Assembly (NCBI RefSeq): GCF_000196495.1
Contig: NC_011312.1
Coordinates: 1,736,001 to 1,800,000, forward strand
Length of the DNA: 64,000 nt
Direction: 5' to 3'
From: Aliivibrio salmonicida LFI1238
Lineage (GTDB): Bacteria; Pseudomonadota; Gammaproteobacteria; Enterobacterales; Vibrionaceae
Part shown: positions 17,065 through 25,997 of the stretch, piece after piece
Position numbering within the stretch: the stretch's first letter is position 1
Layout: every line of letters begins with the position of its first letter
Position numbers and translations under genes: made by a program
Notes under the pieces: model-generated
Database searches by the model: none
Told to the model about the DNA's origin: nothing
Seen by the model: only the letters and a program-made list of their open reading frames with translations

Positions 17065-17376
17065 ATGCAAAAAGATAAAAAGAGAACACCAGAGCAATGG
17101 CACGCTCTATTTGAATCTCAGCAATCTAGCAAGCTTAGTGCCGCTGAATTTTGTAGTAACCATAATATTCTGCCAAAGACATTTAGTGCACGTAAAGCAC
17201 GATGGAAACAAAAGATTAACGCTTCTACTTTCTTGAAAGTAGAAGCGTTAACATCAACTATCATCGCCACTCCACAATTACCAGATATTCAACTTTCTAT
17301 CGGAAAATTGCGATTAACATTGCCAGCTACTGAACCTCACTGGATAGGACTCTTATTAAAAGGGTATCAATCATGA
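17065..17376 (+). CDS. tnpA: IS66 TnpA (accessory protein)
   Basis: The 103-aa protein has the IS66 OrfA layout, a helix-turn-helix-like region near QQSSKLSAAEFCSNHNI and a short beta-rich C-terminus. It is needed for IS66 transposition but is not the catalytic subunit. Its stop overlaps the tnpB start (ATGA), so the two are coupled. Confidence 0.92.
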   Translation: MQKDKKRTPEQWHALFESQQSSKLSAAEFCSNHNILPKTFSARKARWKQKINASTFLKVEALTSTIIATPQLPDIQLSIGKLRLTLPATEPHWIGLLLKGYQS

Positions 17377-17720
17377 ATGTATTTACTGATGTTTCCACCA
17401 TTTATCTTCATCGTGATTTTGTCGATTTTCGCAAGGCCATTAATGGCCTTGTCGTGATTGTTGAGCAAGAAATGCAACTATCACCGTTTAGTGATGCTCT
17501 ATTTATATTTTGCAATAAGCCTCGTGATAAACTCAAAATATTGTATTGGGATAAAACAGGATTCGCTTTATGGTACAAGCGATTAGATGAAGACCGCTTC
17601 AAATGGCCACGAAATATAAATAACGATACGTTAGCATTATCAGAGCAGCAACTGACACTGCTATTACAAGGTTTTGATATCTTAGGACATCAACCGGTAC
17701 ATTATCAAACAACCCTTTAA
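17373..17720 (+). CDS. tnpB: IS66 TnpB (accessory protein)
   Basis: The 115-aa protein shows the IS66 Orf2 signature: IYLHRDFVDFRKAINGL, then LFIFCNKPRDKLKILYWDKTG and FALWYKRLDEDRFKWP. Its exact biochemical role is not established. It is translationally coupled to tnpA, and 71 bases precede tnpC. Confidence 0.95.
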   Translation: MNVFTDVSTIYLHRDFVDFRKAINGLVVIVEQEMQLSPFSDALFIFCNKPRDKLKILYWDKTGFALWYKRLDEDRFKWPRNINNDTLALSEQQLTLLLQGFDILGHQPVHYQTTL

Positions 17721-17791
17721 ATAGTTGATTCTCAGTCAAGAATAGGAGGCAACCGATTGATTACCTGTATTATCGTTATATAGTCATCTAC

Positions 17792-19279
17792 ATGACTGAT
17801 AAAATAAAACCACTTCCTGATACCATTGACGAGCTGAAAGCACTTGTGCTTCAGCTTGAAAATAAATATAACCGTCTTCTAGAGCAATTTCGACTGGCTC
17901 AACATCAGCGCTTTGGTAAAAGCAGTGAATCTGACTCGACTCAATTTGATTTATTCAATGAAACAGAAGAAGAAATCATCATTGAAAATGATGACACACA
18001 AACGATTACCTACACTCGTCAAAAGCCAAAACGCCAACGCTTACCTGAAGACTTACCGCGTACTGTTATTATCCACGACATAAAAGATAAAACTTGTAAG
18101 TGTTGCGGTCTAGAGATGCATGCGATGGGTAAAGACATCAGTGAAAAGTTGGAATTTGTACCAGCTAAAGTGGAAGTTATTCAACATGTTCGTCCTAAAT
18201 ATGCTTGCCGAAATTGTGAAAAAAACAATACTTCAGTAGACATTAAACAAGCCCCAATGCCAGCGTCACCAATCCCTAAAGGGATTGCGACCGCAAGTTT
18301 ACTTGCTCAAATTATTACGGCTAAATTTCAATACAGTCTTCCACTTTATCGTCAAGAAACGTTATTTCAGCAATGGGGTATCATTATTGGACGGCGAACG
18401 ATGGCGGATTGGTTAATAAAATGCTCGGTACTATTTACCCCTCTTAATAACGAGTTACATCGTATTTTGCTTGAACAACCCACTCTGCATTGTGATGAAA
18501 CAACGGTAAATGTGTTGGATGTTGAAAAAGCAAAATGTTATATGTGGGTCTACTGCTCTGGCTATGATTCTCCAGGCTCTGGTGTTTTGCCTGGAATTGT
18601 ACTTTATGATTATCAATCTAGCAGGCATGGCTACCATCCAGTTAACTTTTTAAAAGGTTATAACGGGTATTTACATACCGATGGTTACCAAGGTTATGAA
18701 CAAACTGAAGCGATTTTAGTTGGCTGTTGGGCACACGCACGTCGACGATTTATTGAGGCTCAACGTGTTCAAGTAAAAGGGAAAACAGGGAGTGCAGATT
18801 GGGTATTGAGTAAAATCCAAAAGCTATACCGGATCGAATCGTTATTAAAAGAGGCTTCCCCTGAAGCCAAGTATGTTGCTAGGCAGACAGAAGCCCGCGA
18901 TTTACTTAAAGAGCTCCGTGATTGGCTTGATAGCGCAGTTAGTCGAGTATCACCTAAAACAAAATTAGGTGAGGCGATTAGCTATACATTAAATCAATGG
19001 GATAAATTAGTTCGTTATATTGATGATGGATTGTTATCTATTGATAACAATCGAGCAGAGCGAGCGGTTAAACCGTTTGTTATCGGCCGGAAAAACTGGT
19101 TATTTTCGGGTTCAACGGCTGGTGCAGATTCAAGTGCAATGCTTTACAGCATTGTAGAAACAGCAAAGGCAAACGGATTAATCCCTTACGATTATATTAG
19201 GTATTGTCTAGATCGTTTATGTGTTGGATCGCCAGATATCGATTCACTTTTACCTTGGAATGTAAAAGACAAGGTGTAG
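17792..19279 (+). CDS. tnpC: IS66 TnpC transposase
   Basis: The 495-aa catalytic transposase has an N-terminal leucine-zipper-like helix (ELKALVLQLENKYNRLLEQF), a zinc-finger-like CKCCGLEMH...CRNCEKN region (about residues 107-150), then the DDE core with HCDETTVNVL, HTDGYQGYE and a C-terminal NNRAERAVKPFVIGRKNW Glu region. The frame is intact and the start is ATG 17792. Confidence 0.95.
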   Translation: MTDKIKPLPDTIDELKALVLQLENKYNRLLEQFRLAQHQRFGKSSESDSTQFDLFNETEEEIIIENDDTQTITYTRQKPKRQRLPEDLPRTVIIHDIKDKTCKCCGLEMHAMGKDISEKLEFVPAKVEVIQHVRPKYACRNCEKNNTSVDIKQAPMPASPIPKGIATASLLAQIITAKFQYSLPLYRQETLFQQWGIIIGRRTMADWLIKCSVLFTPLNNELHRILLEQPTLHCDETTVNVLDVEKAKCYMWVYCSGYDSPGSGVLPGIVLYDYQSSRHGYHPVNFLKGYNGYLHTDGYQGYEQTEAILVGCWAHARRRFIEAQRVQVKGKTGSADWVLSKIQKLYRIESLLKEASPEAKYVARQTEARDLLKELRDWLDSAVSRVSPKTKLGEAISYTLNQWDKLVRYIDDGLLSIDNNRAERAVKPFVIGRKNWLFSGSTAGADSSAMLYSIVETAKANGLIPYDYIRYCLDRLCVGSPDIDSLLPWNVKDKV

Positions 19280-19308
19280 TTCCCCGCACGCTTACAAATA
19301 AATAAAGT

Positions 19309-19410
19309 AATCATGTGAAACTAATAAAATTACAAGTGTGACATACACCTTGTTTTAGCTTTTAATATGTTGATAGCATCATATAAACAAAAAAATAGTT
19401 CCACATGATT
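19309..19410. promoter_or_regulatory. Inverted pair of 14-bp sites before the PTS operon
   Basis: AATCATGTGAAACT at 19309-19322 and AGTTCCACATGATT at 19397-19410 are reverse complements with one mismatch, 75 bp apart, between IS66 copy 1 and the EIIC start. Paired inverted sites in a promoter often bind a looping repressor or activator; the factor is unknown. Confidence 0.45.
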
Positions 19411-19439
19411 GCAACTTAATATTACTAAAGTAGGTTCTT

Positions 19440-20761
19440 ATGAAAAGTGTCATGAGTTTTATTGAAAGTAGACTGATGCCAATCGCTGGTAAAGTCGCAC
19501 AGCAACGCCATTTAGGTGCCATCCGTGATGCGTATATTTCATTTATGCCATTCATCATTGTTGGCTCAATTCTTTTAGTTATCAGTTCTTTTCCTAGTAC
19601 TGCATACAAAGAATTTATGATCTCTATGTTTGGCGAAAACTGGGGAAATAACATTGAAATTCCGTTTTCAGTTATCTTCTCTGGTATGTCCATATTTATT
19701 TCATTCTTAGTCGCTTACCGTCTCGCTGAACGTTATAATTTAGACAAAATTTCGACAGGTATCCTTTCCCTATCCGCTTTTTTATATTGACCCCTTTTGC
19801 GAACGATCCTGATATTGGTACTGTGATCCCAACAGAATGGTTAGGCTCCCGTGGCTTATTTGTTGCTATGATTGGTGCATTAGTTTGGACTGAAATATTC
19901 AAATGGTTTATTGACCGAAAAATCACAATAAAAATGCCTGACGGTGTGCCTCCTGCGGTTGAAAAATCCTTTGCTGCTTTAGTTCCTGCTACCGTAATTA
20001 TGTGCCTTGCTTTAGCTATTCGATTAAGTTTTGCAACCACTGAGTATGGCACTATTCACCAATTCATTTATGACATGGTCGCAACCCCTATTCGCTCTTT
20101 TGGTACCTCTTATTTTGGGGCAATGCTTACCGGTCTGGCTATTACATTATTATGGTCTGTTGGTATTAACAGTGGTTCTATGGTTAACGGGATCATGCGT
20201 CCTATATGGGCAGAAAACCAACAAGACAACCTAACAGCTGTCGCTAATGGATTAACTCCCCCACACGTAATTACAGAGCAATTCTTCGATCTTATTTGGA
20301 TGGGAGGAGCAGGCGCTACATTATCACTTATGATTGCAGTATTACTCTTTGCTCGATCTCAACATGTACGCCAAGTGGGTAAGTTAGCCATTGGCTCATC
20401 AATTTTCAACATTAATGAACCCGTTCTGTTTGGCCTACCAATCATAATGAACCCAATCATGTTGATCCCTTTTAATCTTGTTCCAATGATATTAATTACA
20501 ACACAGTACATTGCAATGTCATCAGGCTTAGTTGCCACAACGACTGGCGTCTTTATCCCTTGGACTTTGCCTGCGGTCTTCTCTGGTTTTATTGTAACAG
20601 CTAGTATTTCTGGCGCTGTAATGCAGGTAATTAATCTGGCGATTGGTGCCATGATTTACTTACCATTTTTACGAATTATTGATAAACAATACCGTTCTCA
20701 AGAAACCCCTATTGTTTCGGAAGAACCGACACCTTCTGAAGCTACTTTAGAGAGAGCATAA
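19440..20761 (+). pseudogene. PTS EIIC, lactose/cellobiose family, frameshifted
   Basis: EIIC forms the membrane channel of a sugar phosphotransferase system. The N-terminal 116 codons end at a TGA (19788-19790); the remaining 324 codons, in another frame, contain SGSMVNGIMRPIW and FNINEPVLFGLPIIMNP, hallmarks of this family. Adding one T to the six-T run at 19778-19783 restores a single protein of about 440 aa reading AFFILTPFAN. A TTG at 19787 overlaps the stop and could restart translation, but without the first helices. Unless slippage occurs, transport is probably lost. Confidence 0.8.
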
Positions 20762-20763
20762 TA

Positions 20764-21726
20764 ATGAATGAATCTAAATGGGGAATAATTGCTACTTGGC
20801 GTATGGCATTTGATGGGATCAGTGATGGTGCTGCCCGTCTGAAAGAAAGCAAAACATCACAAGAAGCGGTGATTCAAGCGGTAAAAATAGTGGAAGATTA
20901 TCCTTTTTATAAAAGTGTGGGTTATGGTGGTTTACCTAATGAAAACGGTGTTGTTGAATTAGACGCCGCTTTTATGAATGGGACAACAATGGCTATTGGT
21001 GCTGTTGCTAGTATACAGAACGTAGCGAATCCAATACTCGTTGCTGAAGCATTGAGTAATGAACGATTCAACAGCTTTATGGTTGGCTCAGGTGCCGAAA
21101 GTTGGGCGTTATCTCATGGCTTTGAAGAAAAAAACATGCTTACAGAGCGCGCAAAACAGCATTACGCTAAACGCTGTCAAGAAACCTTAGACCGAGGATT
21201 ATCCCCTTACACTGGACATGATACGGTTGGTGTCGCTGCGGTTGATCTTAATGGTGAAATATCAGTAGCAACCTCTACCAGTGGCTTATTTATGAAACGT
21301 GCTGGCCGTGTTGGTGATTCTCCAATTTCAGGCTCTGGATTCTATGCAGATAGTGATATTGGCGCAGCTACCGCGACAGGGCTAGGCGAAGACTTAATGA
21401 AAGGTTGCGTCAGCTATGAAATAGTTCGACGTATGGGCAGTGGAATGACACCACAAGAAGCGGCTGAAAGTACCGTTAATGATTTAGAAAAAAAACTAAA
21501 AGAACGTTATGGCCGCTCTGGTGACCTTTCTGTTGTTTGTATTAACAAGGAAGGTGAATTTGGAGCTGCCACAAACATTGATGGCTTCTCGTTCTCTGTA
21601 GCGACTTATAAGCAACAACCAACGATATATACGTGTGTTCGTAATGGTGAGCACACAGAACACAGCATTGCTAGCCAAGAATGGTTAGATGCTTATCAAG
21701 CACGAATTACTGCACCTATTGTATAA
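20764..21726 (+). CDS. N4-(beta-N-acetylglucosaminyl)-L-asparaginase (aspartylglucosaminidase)
   Basis: This 320-aa Ntn-hydrolase cleaves the bond between GlcNAc and asparagine. The self-processing site is GHDTVGVAAVD, giving Thr154 as the new N-terminal nucleophile; substrate-loop features include KRAGRVGDSPISGSGFYAD and GAATATGLGED. No signal peptide is present, so unlike lysosomal or periplasmic relatives it acts in the cytosol, on a substrate that must be imported. It starts two bases after EIIC and precedes EIIB and EIIA, so it is part of the PTS operon. Confidence 0.88.
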   Translation: MNESKWGIIATWRMAFDGISDGAARLKESKTSQEAVIQAVKIVEDYPFYKSVGYGGLPNENGVVELDAAFMNGTTMAIGAVASIQNVANPILVAEALSNERFNSFMVGSGAESWALSHGFEEKNMLTERAKQHYAKRCQETLDRGLSPYTGHDTVGVAAVDLNGEISVATSTSGLFMKRAGRVGDSPISGSGFYADSDIGAATATGLGEDLMKGCVSYEIVRRMGSGMTPQEAAESTVNDLEKKLKERYGRSGDLSVVCINKEGEFGAATNIDGFSFSVATYKQQPTIYTCVRNGEHTEHSIASQEWLDAYQARITAPIV

Positions 21727-21740
21727 TTTTGGAGTTTAAA

Positions 21741-22046
21741 ATGAAAAAGATCCTACTTATTTGTGATATGGGTATGTCTACTAGCTTAGTCGTTAAACGC
21801 ATGCTTGAGCACGCAAAGAAAGAAAATATTGATGTGGAAATTGAAGCAAAAGGCTCTCAAGATTTTAATTCTGCTGCAACTGAATTTGATTGTTTTCTTA
21901 TCGCACCTCAAATCGCTTATAAAATAAATGACTTCACCAATATTGCAAAAGAACATAATAAGCCTATCGCTCTCATCAACATGATGGATTACGGCATGAC
22001 AAAAGGCGATAAGATCCTCGCTCAAGCATTAGATATGATGGACTAA
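21741..22046 (+). CDS. PTS EIIB, lactose/cellobiose family
   Basis: The 101-aa phosphocarrier begins KKILLICDMGMSTSLVVKRM, with the phospho-accepting Cys in the P-loop-like CDMGMSTS. It passes phosphate from EIIA to the incoming sugar. I start at ATG 21741, with GGAG about eight bases upstream; a start further upstream would overlap the asparaginase gene and add unrelated residues. The frame is intact. Confidence 0.92.
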   Translation: MKKILLICDMGMSTSLVVKRMLEHAKKENIDVEIEAKGSQDFNSAATEFDCFLIAPQIAYKINDFTNIAKEHNKPIALINMMDYGMTKGDKILAQALDMMD

Positions 22047-22056
22047 GGCTAAAATT

Positions 22057-22377
22057 ATGGATAGTGAAGAGTACGAAGAAAAAGTAATGATGCTGCTTGT
22101 TAATGCGGGATCTGCTCGTAGCCAATTAATGGAAGCAATGAGAGCCGCTCGTCAGAAGAATTTTGAACTTTCTGATAAGCATATTGAAGGTGCGCAAGCG
22201 GCATTAAAAGAAGCACACTCAATTCAAACTAGACTTATTGAATTTGATGAAGGAGAAGGAAAACTTCCCGTTCATATTGTGATGGTTCACGCTCAAGATC
22301 ACCTTATGAACGCCGTTTTATTAATGGATATGGCCACAGAAATTATCTATTTGCATAAAGAACGAATGATTTCATAA
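22057..22377 (+). CDS. PTS EIIA, lactose/cellobiose family
   Basis: This 106-aa helical-bundle protein receives phosphate from HPr. The active-site histidine is His78 in MVHAQDHLMNAVLL, at the same position as in LacF-type EIIA. It forms a trimer in known relatives. It ends the operon; a G-rich hairpin-like stretch follows at 22391-22410 but lacks a good T run. Confidence 0.92.
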   Translation: MDSEEYEEKVMMLLVNAGSARSQLMEAMRAARQKNFELSDKHIEGAQAALKEAHSIQTRLIEFDEGEGKLPVHIVMVHAQDHLMNAVLLMDMATEIIYLHKERMIS

Positions 22378-22413
22378 TAGATACATTTATAGGGGGGGGC
22401 AACTCCCCTATTT

Positions 22414-22667
22414 TCAGTAAGTTGATGCTATATAAGCGTGAGGGGTCAAATTTTTAAATTTCTTTCTTATAACTCTTTTATTTAAAATATCTTCGTATTC
22501 TAAAATTGTCGCTCCAAGACCTAATCTTCTATCAAATAGCTCTCCTACTAATAAATCAGGCATCATTTTTTCAAAATTTGCATCACTATTTATCTCAAAA
22601 CCCGTGTGTATTTCGAACTCATTTAAGACTAATGCCGAGATATCTTGTGCTATTTGATTTGATGATG
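22414..22667 (-). pseudogene. 3' fragment of an unrecognised gene, cut by IS66 copy 2
   Basis: On the minus strand a frame runs open from the IS66 edge for 83 codons to a TGA at 22414-22416. It contains FEIHTGFEINSDANF and LLVGELFDRRLGLGATILEY, coding-like in composition, but I recognise no family. As the convergent neighbour of a PTS operon it could be the end of that operon's regulator; this is a guess from position. The 5' part is gone. Confidence 0.5.
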
Positions 22668-22748
22668 GTAAGCGTGCGGGGAACTACACCTAACAAATAA
22701 AATTCATTATGCGTATCTTACGATCTTTCATTTAACGAGAACGTAATT

Positions 22749-23063
22749 ATGCAAAAAGATAAAAAGAGAACACCAGAGCAATGGCACGCTCTATTTGAAT
22801 CTCAGCAATCTAGCAAGCTTAGTGCCGCTGAATTTTGTCGTAACCATAATATTCTGCCAAAGACATTTAGTGCACGTAAAGCACGATGGAAACAAAAGAT
22901 TAACGCTTCTACTTTCTTGAAAGTAGAAGCGTTAACATCAACTATCATCGCCACTCCACAATTACCAGATATTCAACTTTCTATCGGAAAATTGCGATTA
23001 ACATTGCCAGCTAATACTGAACCTCACTGGATAGGACTCTTATTAAAAGGGTATCAATCATGA
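22749..23063 (+). CDS. tnpA: IS66 TnpA (copy 2)
   Basis: 104 aa. It differs from the other two copies by Ser to Arg in AEFCRNHN and an extra Asn in LPANTEPHW, so this copy diverged from the other two. The frame is intact. Confidence 0.92.
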   Translation: MQKDKKRTPEQWHALFESQQSSKLSAAEFCRNHNILPKTFSARKARWKQKINASTFLKVEALTSTIIATPQLPDIQLSIGKLRLTLPANTEPHWIGLLLKGYQS

Positions 23064-23407
23064 ATGTATTTACTGATGTTTCCACCATTTATCTTCATCG
23101 TGATTTTGTCGATTTTCGCAAGGCCATTAATGGCCTTGTCGTGATTGTTGAGCAAGAAATGCAACTATCACCGTTTAGTGATGCTCTATTTATATTTTGC
23201 AATAAGCCTCGTGATAAACTCAAAATATTGTATTGGGATAAAACAGGATTCGCTTTATGGTACAAGCGATTAGATGAAGACCGCTTCAAATGGCCACGAA
23301 ATATAAATAACGATACGTTAGCATTATCAGAGCAGCAACTGACACTGCTATTACAAGGTTTTGATATCTTAGGACATCAACCGGTACATTATCAAACAAC
23401 CCTTTAA
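23060..23407 (+). CDS. tnpB: IS66 TnpB (copy 2)
   Basis: The 115-aa protein is identical to TnpB of copies 1 and 3 and overlaps tnpA by four bases. Confidence 0.95.
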   Translation: MNVFTDVSTIYLHRDFVDFRKAINGLVVIVEQEMQLSPFSDALFIFCNKPRDKLKILYWDKTGFALWYKRLDEDRFKWPRNINNDTLALSEQQLTLLLQGFDILGHQPVHYQTTL

Positions 23408-23478
23408 ATAGTTGATTCTCAGTCAAGAATAGGAGGCAACCGATTGATTACCTGTATTATCGTTATATAGTCATCTAC

Positions 23479-24966
23479 ATGACTGATAAAATAAAACCAC
23501 TTCCTGATACCATTGACGAGCTGAAAGCACTTGTGCTTCAGCTTGAAAATAAATATAACCGTCTTCTAGAGCAATTTCGGCTGGCTCAACATCAGCGCTT
23601 TGGTAAAAGCAGTGAATCTGACTCGACTCAATTTGATTTATTCAATGAAACAGAAGAAGAAATCATCATTGAAAATGATGACACACAAACGATTACCTAC
23701 ACTCGTCAAAAGCCAAAACGCCAACGCTTACCTGAAGACTTACCGCGTACTGTTATTATCCACGACATAAAAGATAAAACTTGTAAGTGTTGCGGTCTAG
23801 AGATGCATGCGATGGGTAAAGACATCAGTGAAAAGTTGGAATTTGTACCAGCTAAAGTGGAAGTTATTCAACATGTTCGTCCTAAATATGCTTGCCGAAA
23901 TTGTGAAAAAAACAATACTTCAGTAGACATTAAACAAGCCCCAATGCCAGCGTCACCAATCCCTAAAGGGATTGCGACCGCAAGTTTACTTGCTCAAATT
24001 ATTACGGCTAAATTTCAATACAGTCTTCCACTTTATCGTCAAGAAACGTTATTTCAGCAATGGGGTATCATTATTGGACGGCGAACGATGGCGGATTGGT
24101 TAATAAAATGCTCGGTACTATTTACCCCTCTTAATAACGAGTTACATCGTATTTTGCTTGAACAACCCACTCTGCATTGTGATGAAACAACGGTAAATGT
24201 GTTGGATGTTGAAAAAGCAAAATGTTATATGTGGGTCTACTGCTCTGGCTATGATTCTCCAGGCTCTGGTGTTTTGCCTGGAATTGTACTTTATGATTAT
24301 CAATCTAGCAGGCATGGCTACCATCCAGTTAACTTTTTAAAAGGTTATAACGGGTATTTACATACCGATGGTTACCAAGGTTATGAACAAACTGAAGCGA
24401 TGTTAGTTGGCTGTTGGGCACACGCACGTCGACGATTTATTGAGGCTCAACGTGTTCAAGTAAAAGGGAAAACAGGGAGTGCAGATTGGGTATTGAGTAA
24501 AATCCAAAAGCTATACCGGATCGAATCGTTATTAAAAGAGGCTTCCCCTGAAGCCAAGTATGTTGCTAGGCAGACAGAAGCCCGCGATTTACTTAAAGAG
24601 CTCCGTGATTGGCTTGATAGCGCAGTTAGTCGAGTATCACCTAAAACAAAATTAGGTGAGGCGATTAGCTATACATTAAATCAATGGGATAAATTAGTTC
24701 GTTATATTGATGATGGATTGTTATCTATTGATAACAATCGAGCAGAGCGAGCGGTTAAACCGTTTGTTATCGGCCGGAAAAACTGGTTATTTTCGGGTTC
24801 AACGGCTGGTGCAGATTCAAGTGCAATGCTTTACAGCATTGTAGAAACAGCAAAGGCAAACGGATTAATCCCTTACGATTATATTAGGTATTGTCTAGAT
24901 CGTTTATGTGTTGGATCGCCAGATATCGATTCACTTTTACCTTGGAATGTAAAAGACAAGGTGTAG
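23479..24966 (+). CDS. tnpC: IS66 TnpC transposase (copy 2)
   Basis: The 495-aa transposase differs from copies 1 and 3 by Ile to Met in TEAMLVGCWAH. The DDE core and zinc-finger-like region are unchanged. Confidence 0.95.
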   Translation: MTDKIKPLPDTIDELKALVLQLENKYNRLLEQFRLAQHQRFGKSSESDSTQFDLFNETEEEIIIENDDTQTITYTRQKPKRQRLPEDLPRTVIIHDIKDKTCKCCGLEMHAMGKDISEKLEFVPAKVEVIQHVRPKYACRNCEKNNTSVDIKQAPMPASPIPKGIATASLLAQIITAKFQYSLPLYRQETLFQQWGIIIGRRTMADWLIKCSVLFTPLNNELHRILLEQPTLHCDETTVNVLDVEKAKCYMWVYCSGYDSPGSGVLPGIVLYDYQSSRHGYHPVNFLKGYNGYLHTDGYQGYEQTEAMLVGCWAHARRRFIEAQRVQVKGKTGSADWVLSKIQKLYRIESLLKEASPEAKYVARQTEARDLLKELRDWLDSAVSRVSPKTKLGEAISYTLNQWDKLVRYIDDGLLSIDNNRAERAVKPFVIGRKNWLFSGSTAGADSSAMLYSIVETAKANGLIPYDYIRYCLDRLCVGSPDIDSLLPWNVKDKV

Positions 24967-25018
24967 TTCCCCGCACGCTTACAAATAGACTAAAGATGTA
25001 CCTATAATTTAAAACAAT

Positions 25019-25055
25019 AATGGATGCCGTTGATTGGACTGCATCCATTTTTTTA
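25019..25055 (+). terminator. Orphan rho-independent terminator
   Basis: An 8-bp stem ATGGATGC / GCATCCAT with a 13-base loop is followed by seven T. No plus-strand gene other than IS66 tnpC precedes it, so it is likely left over from a gene deleted next to IS66 copy 2. Confidence 0.75.
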
Positions 25056-25155
25056 TTAGTAACCTACATACTCTTGGTGATCTAAATATGGAGATCAATC
25101 GTAGTTAGTTTAGGACAACATATTGTTCCCATCACATACGAGACAGGAGTTGCCT

Positions 25156-25431
25156 ATGGACAACAAACTTACCACGAAAGACTTTCTCAGAGTATTCGAT
25201 TGTATTCGTTCATCTGGCGACCTACTGGATGATAAATATTTCGTCGGCGAAGTGTATGCGTGGCATGATTACGATGGTTACACCTGCTGGTTAGGCTACA
25301 GAGATGTTACCGTCACGCTAATGTTCCATGGCTCACTTAAAATAGAATTCGACAAGTCATCAAACTACTCTGATTTTACTAAACAATGCTTGGCAATGAT
25401 TACAGCAAATCATTATGATAAAGAGGGCTAA
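25156..25431 (+). CDS. Small conserved-looking protein of unknown function
   Basis: The 91-aa protein is acidic and rich in aromatic residues (YAWHDYDGYTCWLGYRDV), without signal peptide or membrane helix. I recognise no family. ATG 25156 is chosen because AGGAG lies seven bases upstream; an upstream in-frame ATG at 25123 lacks a ribosome site. It ends two bases before the CIA30-like gene, so the two are cotranscribed. Confidence 0.75.
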   Translation: MDNKLTTKDFLRVFDCIRSSGDLLDDKYFVGEVYAWHDYDGYTCWLGYRDVTVTLMFHGSLKIEFDKSSNYSDFTKQCLAMITANHYDKEG

Positions 25432-25433
25432 GC

Positions 25434-25961
25434 ATGATTGATTTTACAAAGCCTACAGAGTATCAAAAGTGGTTAGCGGTAAATGACAACGTGATGGGCG
25501 GAATTTCAATGGGACGACTCACCTATGACGGTAAATCGTCTCAATTTCAAGGTGAATTGTCCCTCGTCAATAATGGAGGCTTCAGTTCGATAAAACGCTC
25601 AATTGAACCTCTCCCCAAAGAAATGAACACGGTCGAACTGATGTTCATTGGTGATGGACGCATCTACCAATTAAGGCTAACAACGTGGAAAGACGGATCC
25701 CCTATTCACTACAAACACGAATTTTCCACCACAAAGGGAAAGCCGCAGAAAAAGGTATTTAACTTAACAGACTTTCAGGCTGTCTTTAGAGGACGACTAC
25801 TTAGTGATGCTCCTGAACTTGTTGCTGACGACGTCAAACAAGTCGGGTTTTTAATTGCGGATAAACAAACGATACCTTTTGCGTTGAACTTAAACCAGAT
25901 TCAATTTAAGACGTTACCGAAACTCAATCAATGGATTAAACCTCAGTTACGCCACGCCTAA
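25434..25961 (+). CDS. CIA30-like protein
   Basis: The 175-aa soluble protein matches the CIA30 fold (complex I intermediate-associated protein 30, a galactose-binding-like beta sandwich). Signature segments are WLAVNDNVMGGISMGRL, ELSLVNNGGFSSIKR and QVGFLIADKQTIPFALNL. In mitochondria CIA30 assists complex I assembly; bacterial members have no settled role. GAGGG lies just before the ATG, and the gene follows the 91-aa gene by two bases. Confidence 0.85.
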   Translation: MIDFTKPTEYQKWLAVNDNVMGGISMGRLTYDGKSSQFQGELSLVNNGGFSSIKRSIEPLPKEMNTVELMFIGDGRIYQLRLTTWKDGSPIHYKHEFSTTKGKPQKKVFNLTDFQAVFRGRLLSDAPELVADDVKQVGFLIADKQTIPFALNLNQIQFKTLPKLNQWIKPQLRHA

Positions 25962-25997
25962 TTCTCATCTTAATAACCGCAGTTATCAACGTTACAT

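Larger units (their letters stand above)
16984..19295 (+). mobile_element. IS66-family insertion sequence, copy 1
   Basis: The element is 2312 bp with terminal inverted repeats GTAAGCGTGCGGGGAACTAC and complement, flanked by an 8-bp direct repeat AAATAAAT (16976-16983 and 19296-19303), typical of IS66. It carries tnpA, tnpB and tnpC. It lies just upstream of the PTS operon and appears identical to copy 3. Confidence 0.95.
22668..24982 (+). mobile_element. IS66-family insertion sequence, copy 2 (no target duplication)
   Basis: The element is 2315 bp, three bases longer than copies 1 and 3 because of an extra codon at the end of tnpA, with a few other base differences. Its ends are intact, but the flanks TGATGATG and AAATAGAC do not match. 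It therefore probably marks a deletion or recombination joining two formerly separate places. Confidence 0.93.

Noticed and set aside
17408..17602. Minus-strand frames inside IS66, also at 23095 and 30093
   Set aside because: They are complementary shadows of tnpB, repeated in each copy, with no starts or family features.
21681..21740. Longer N-terminus for the EIIB gene
   Set aside because: The extra codons overlap the asparaginase gene and precede a normal EIIB start that has its own GGAG at the right distance.
22506..22700. Plus-strand frame next to IS66 copy 2
   Set aside because: It runs into the IS end and lies opposite a better minus-strand coding fragment.
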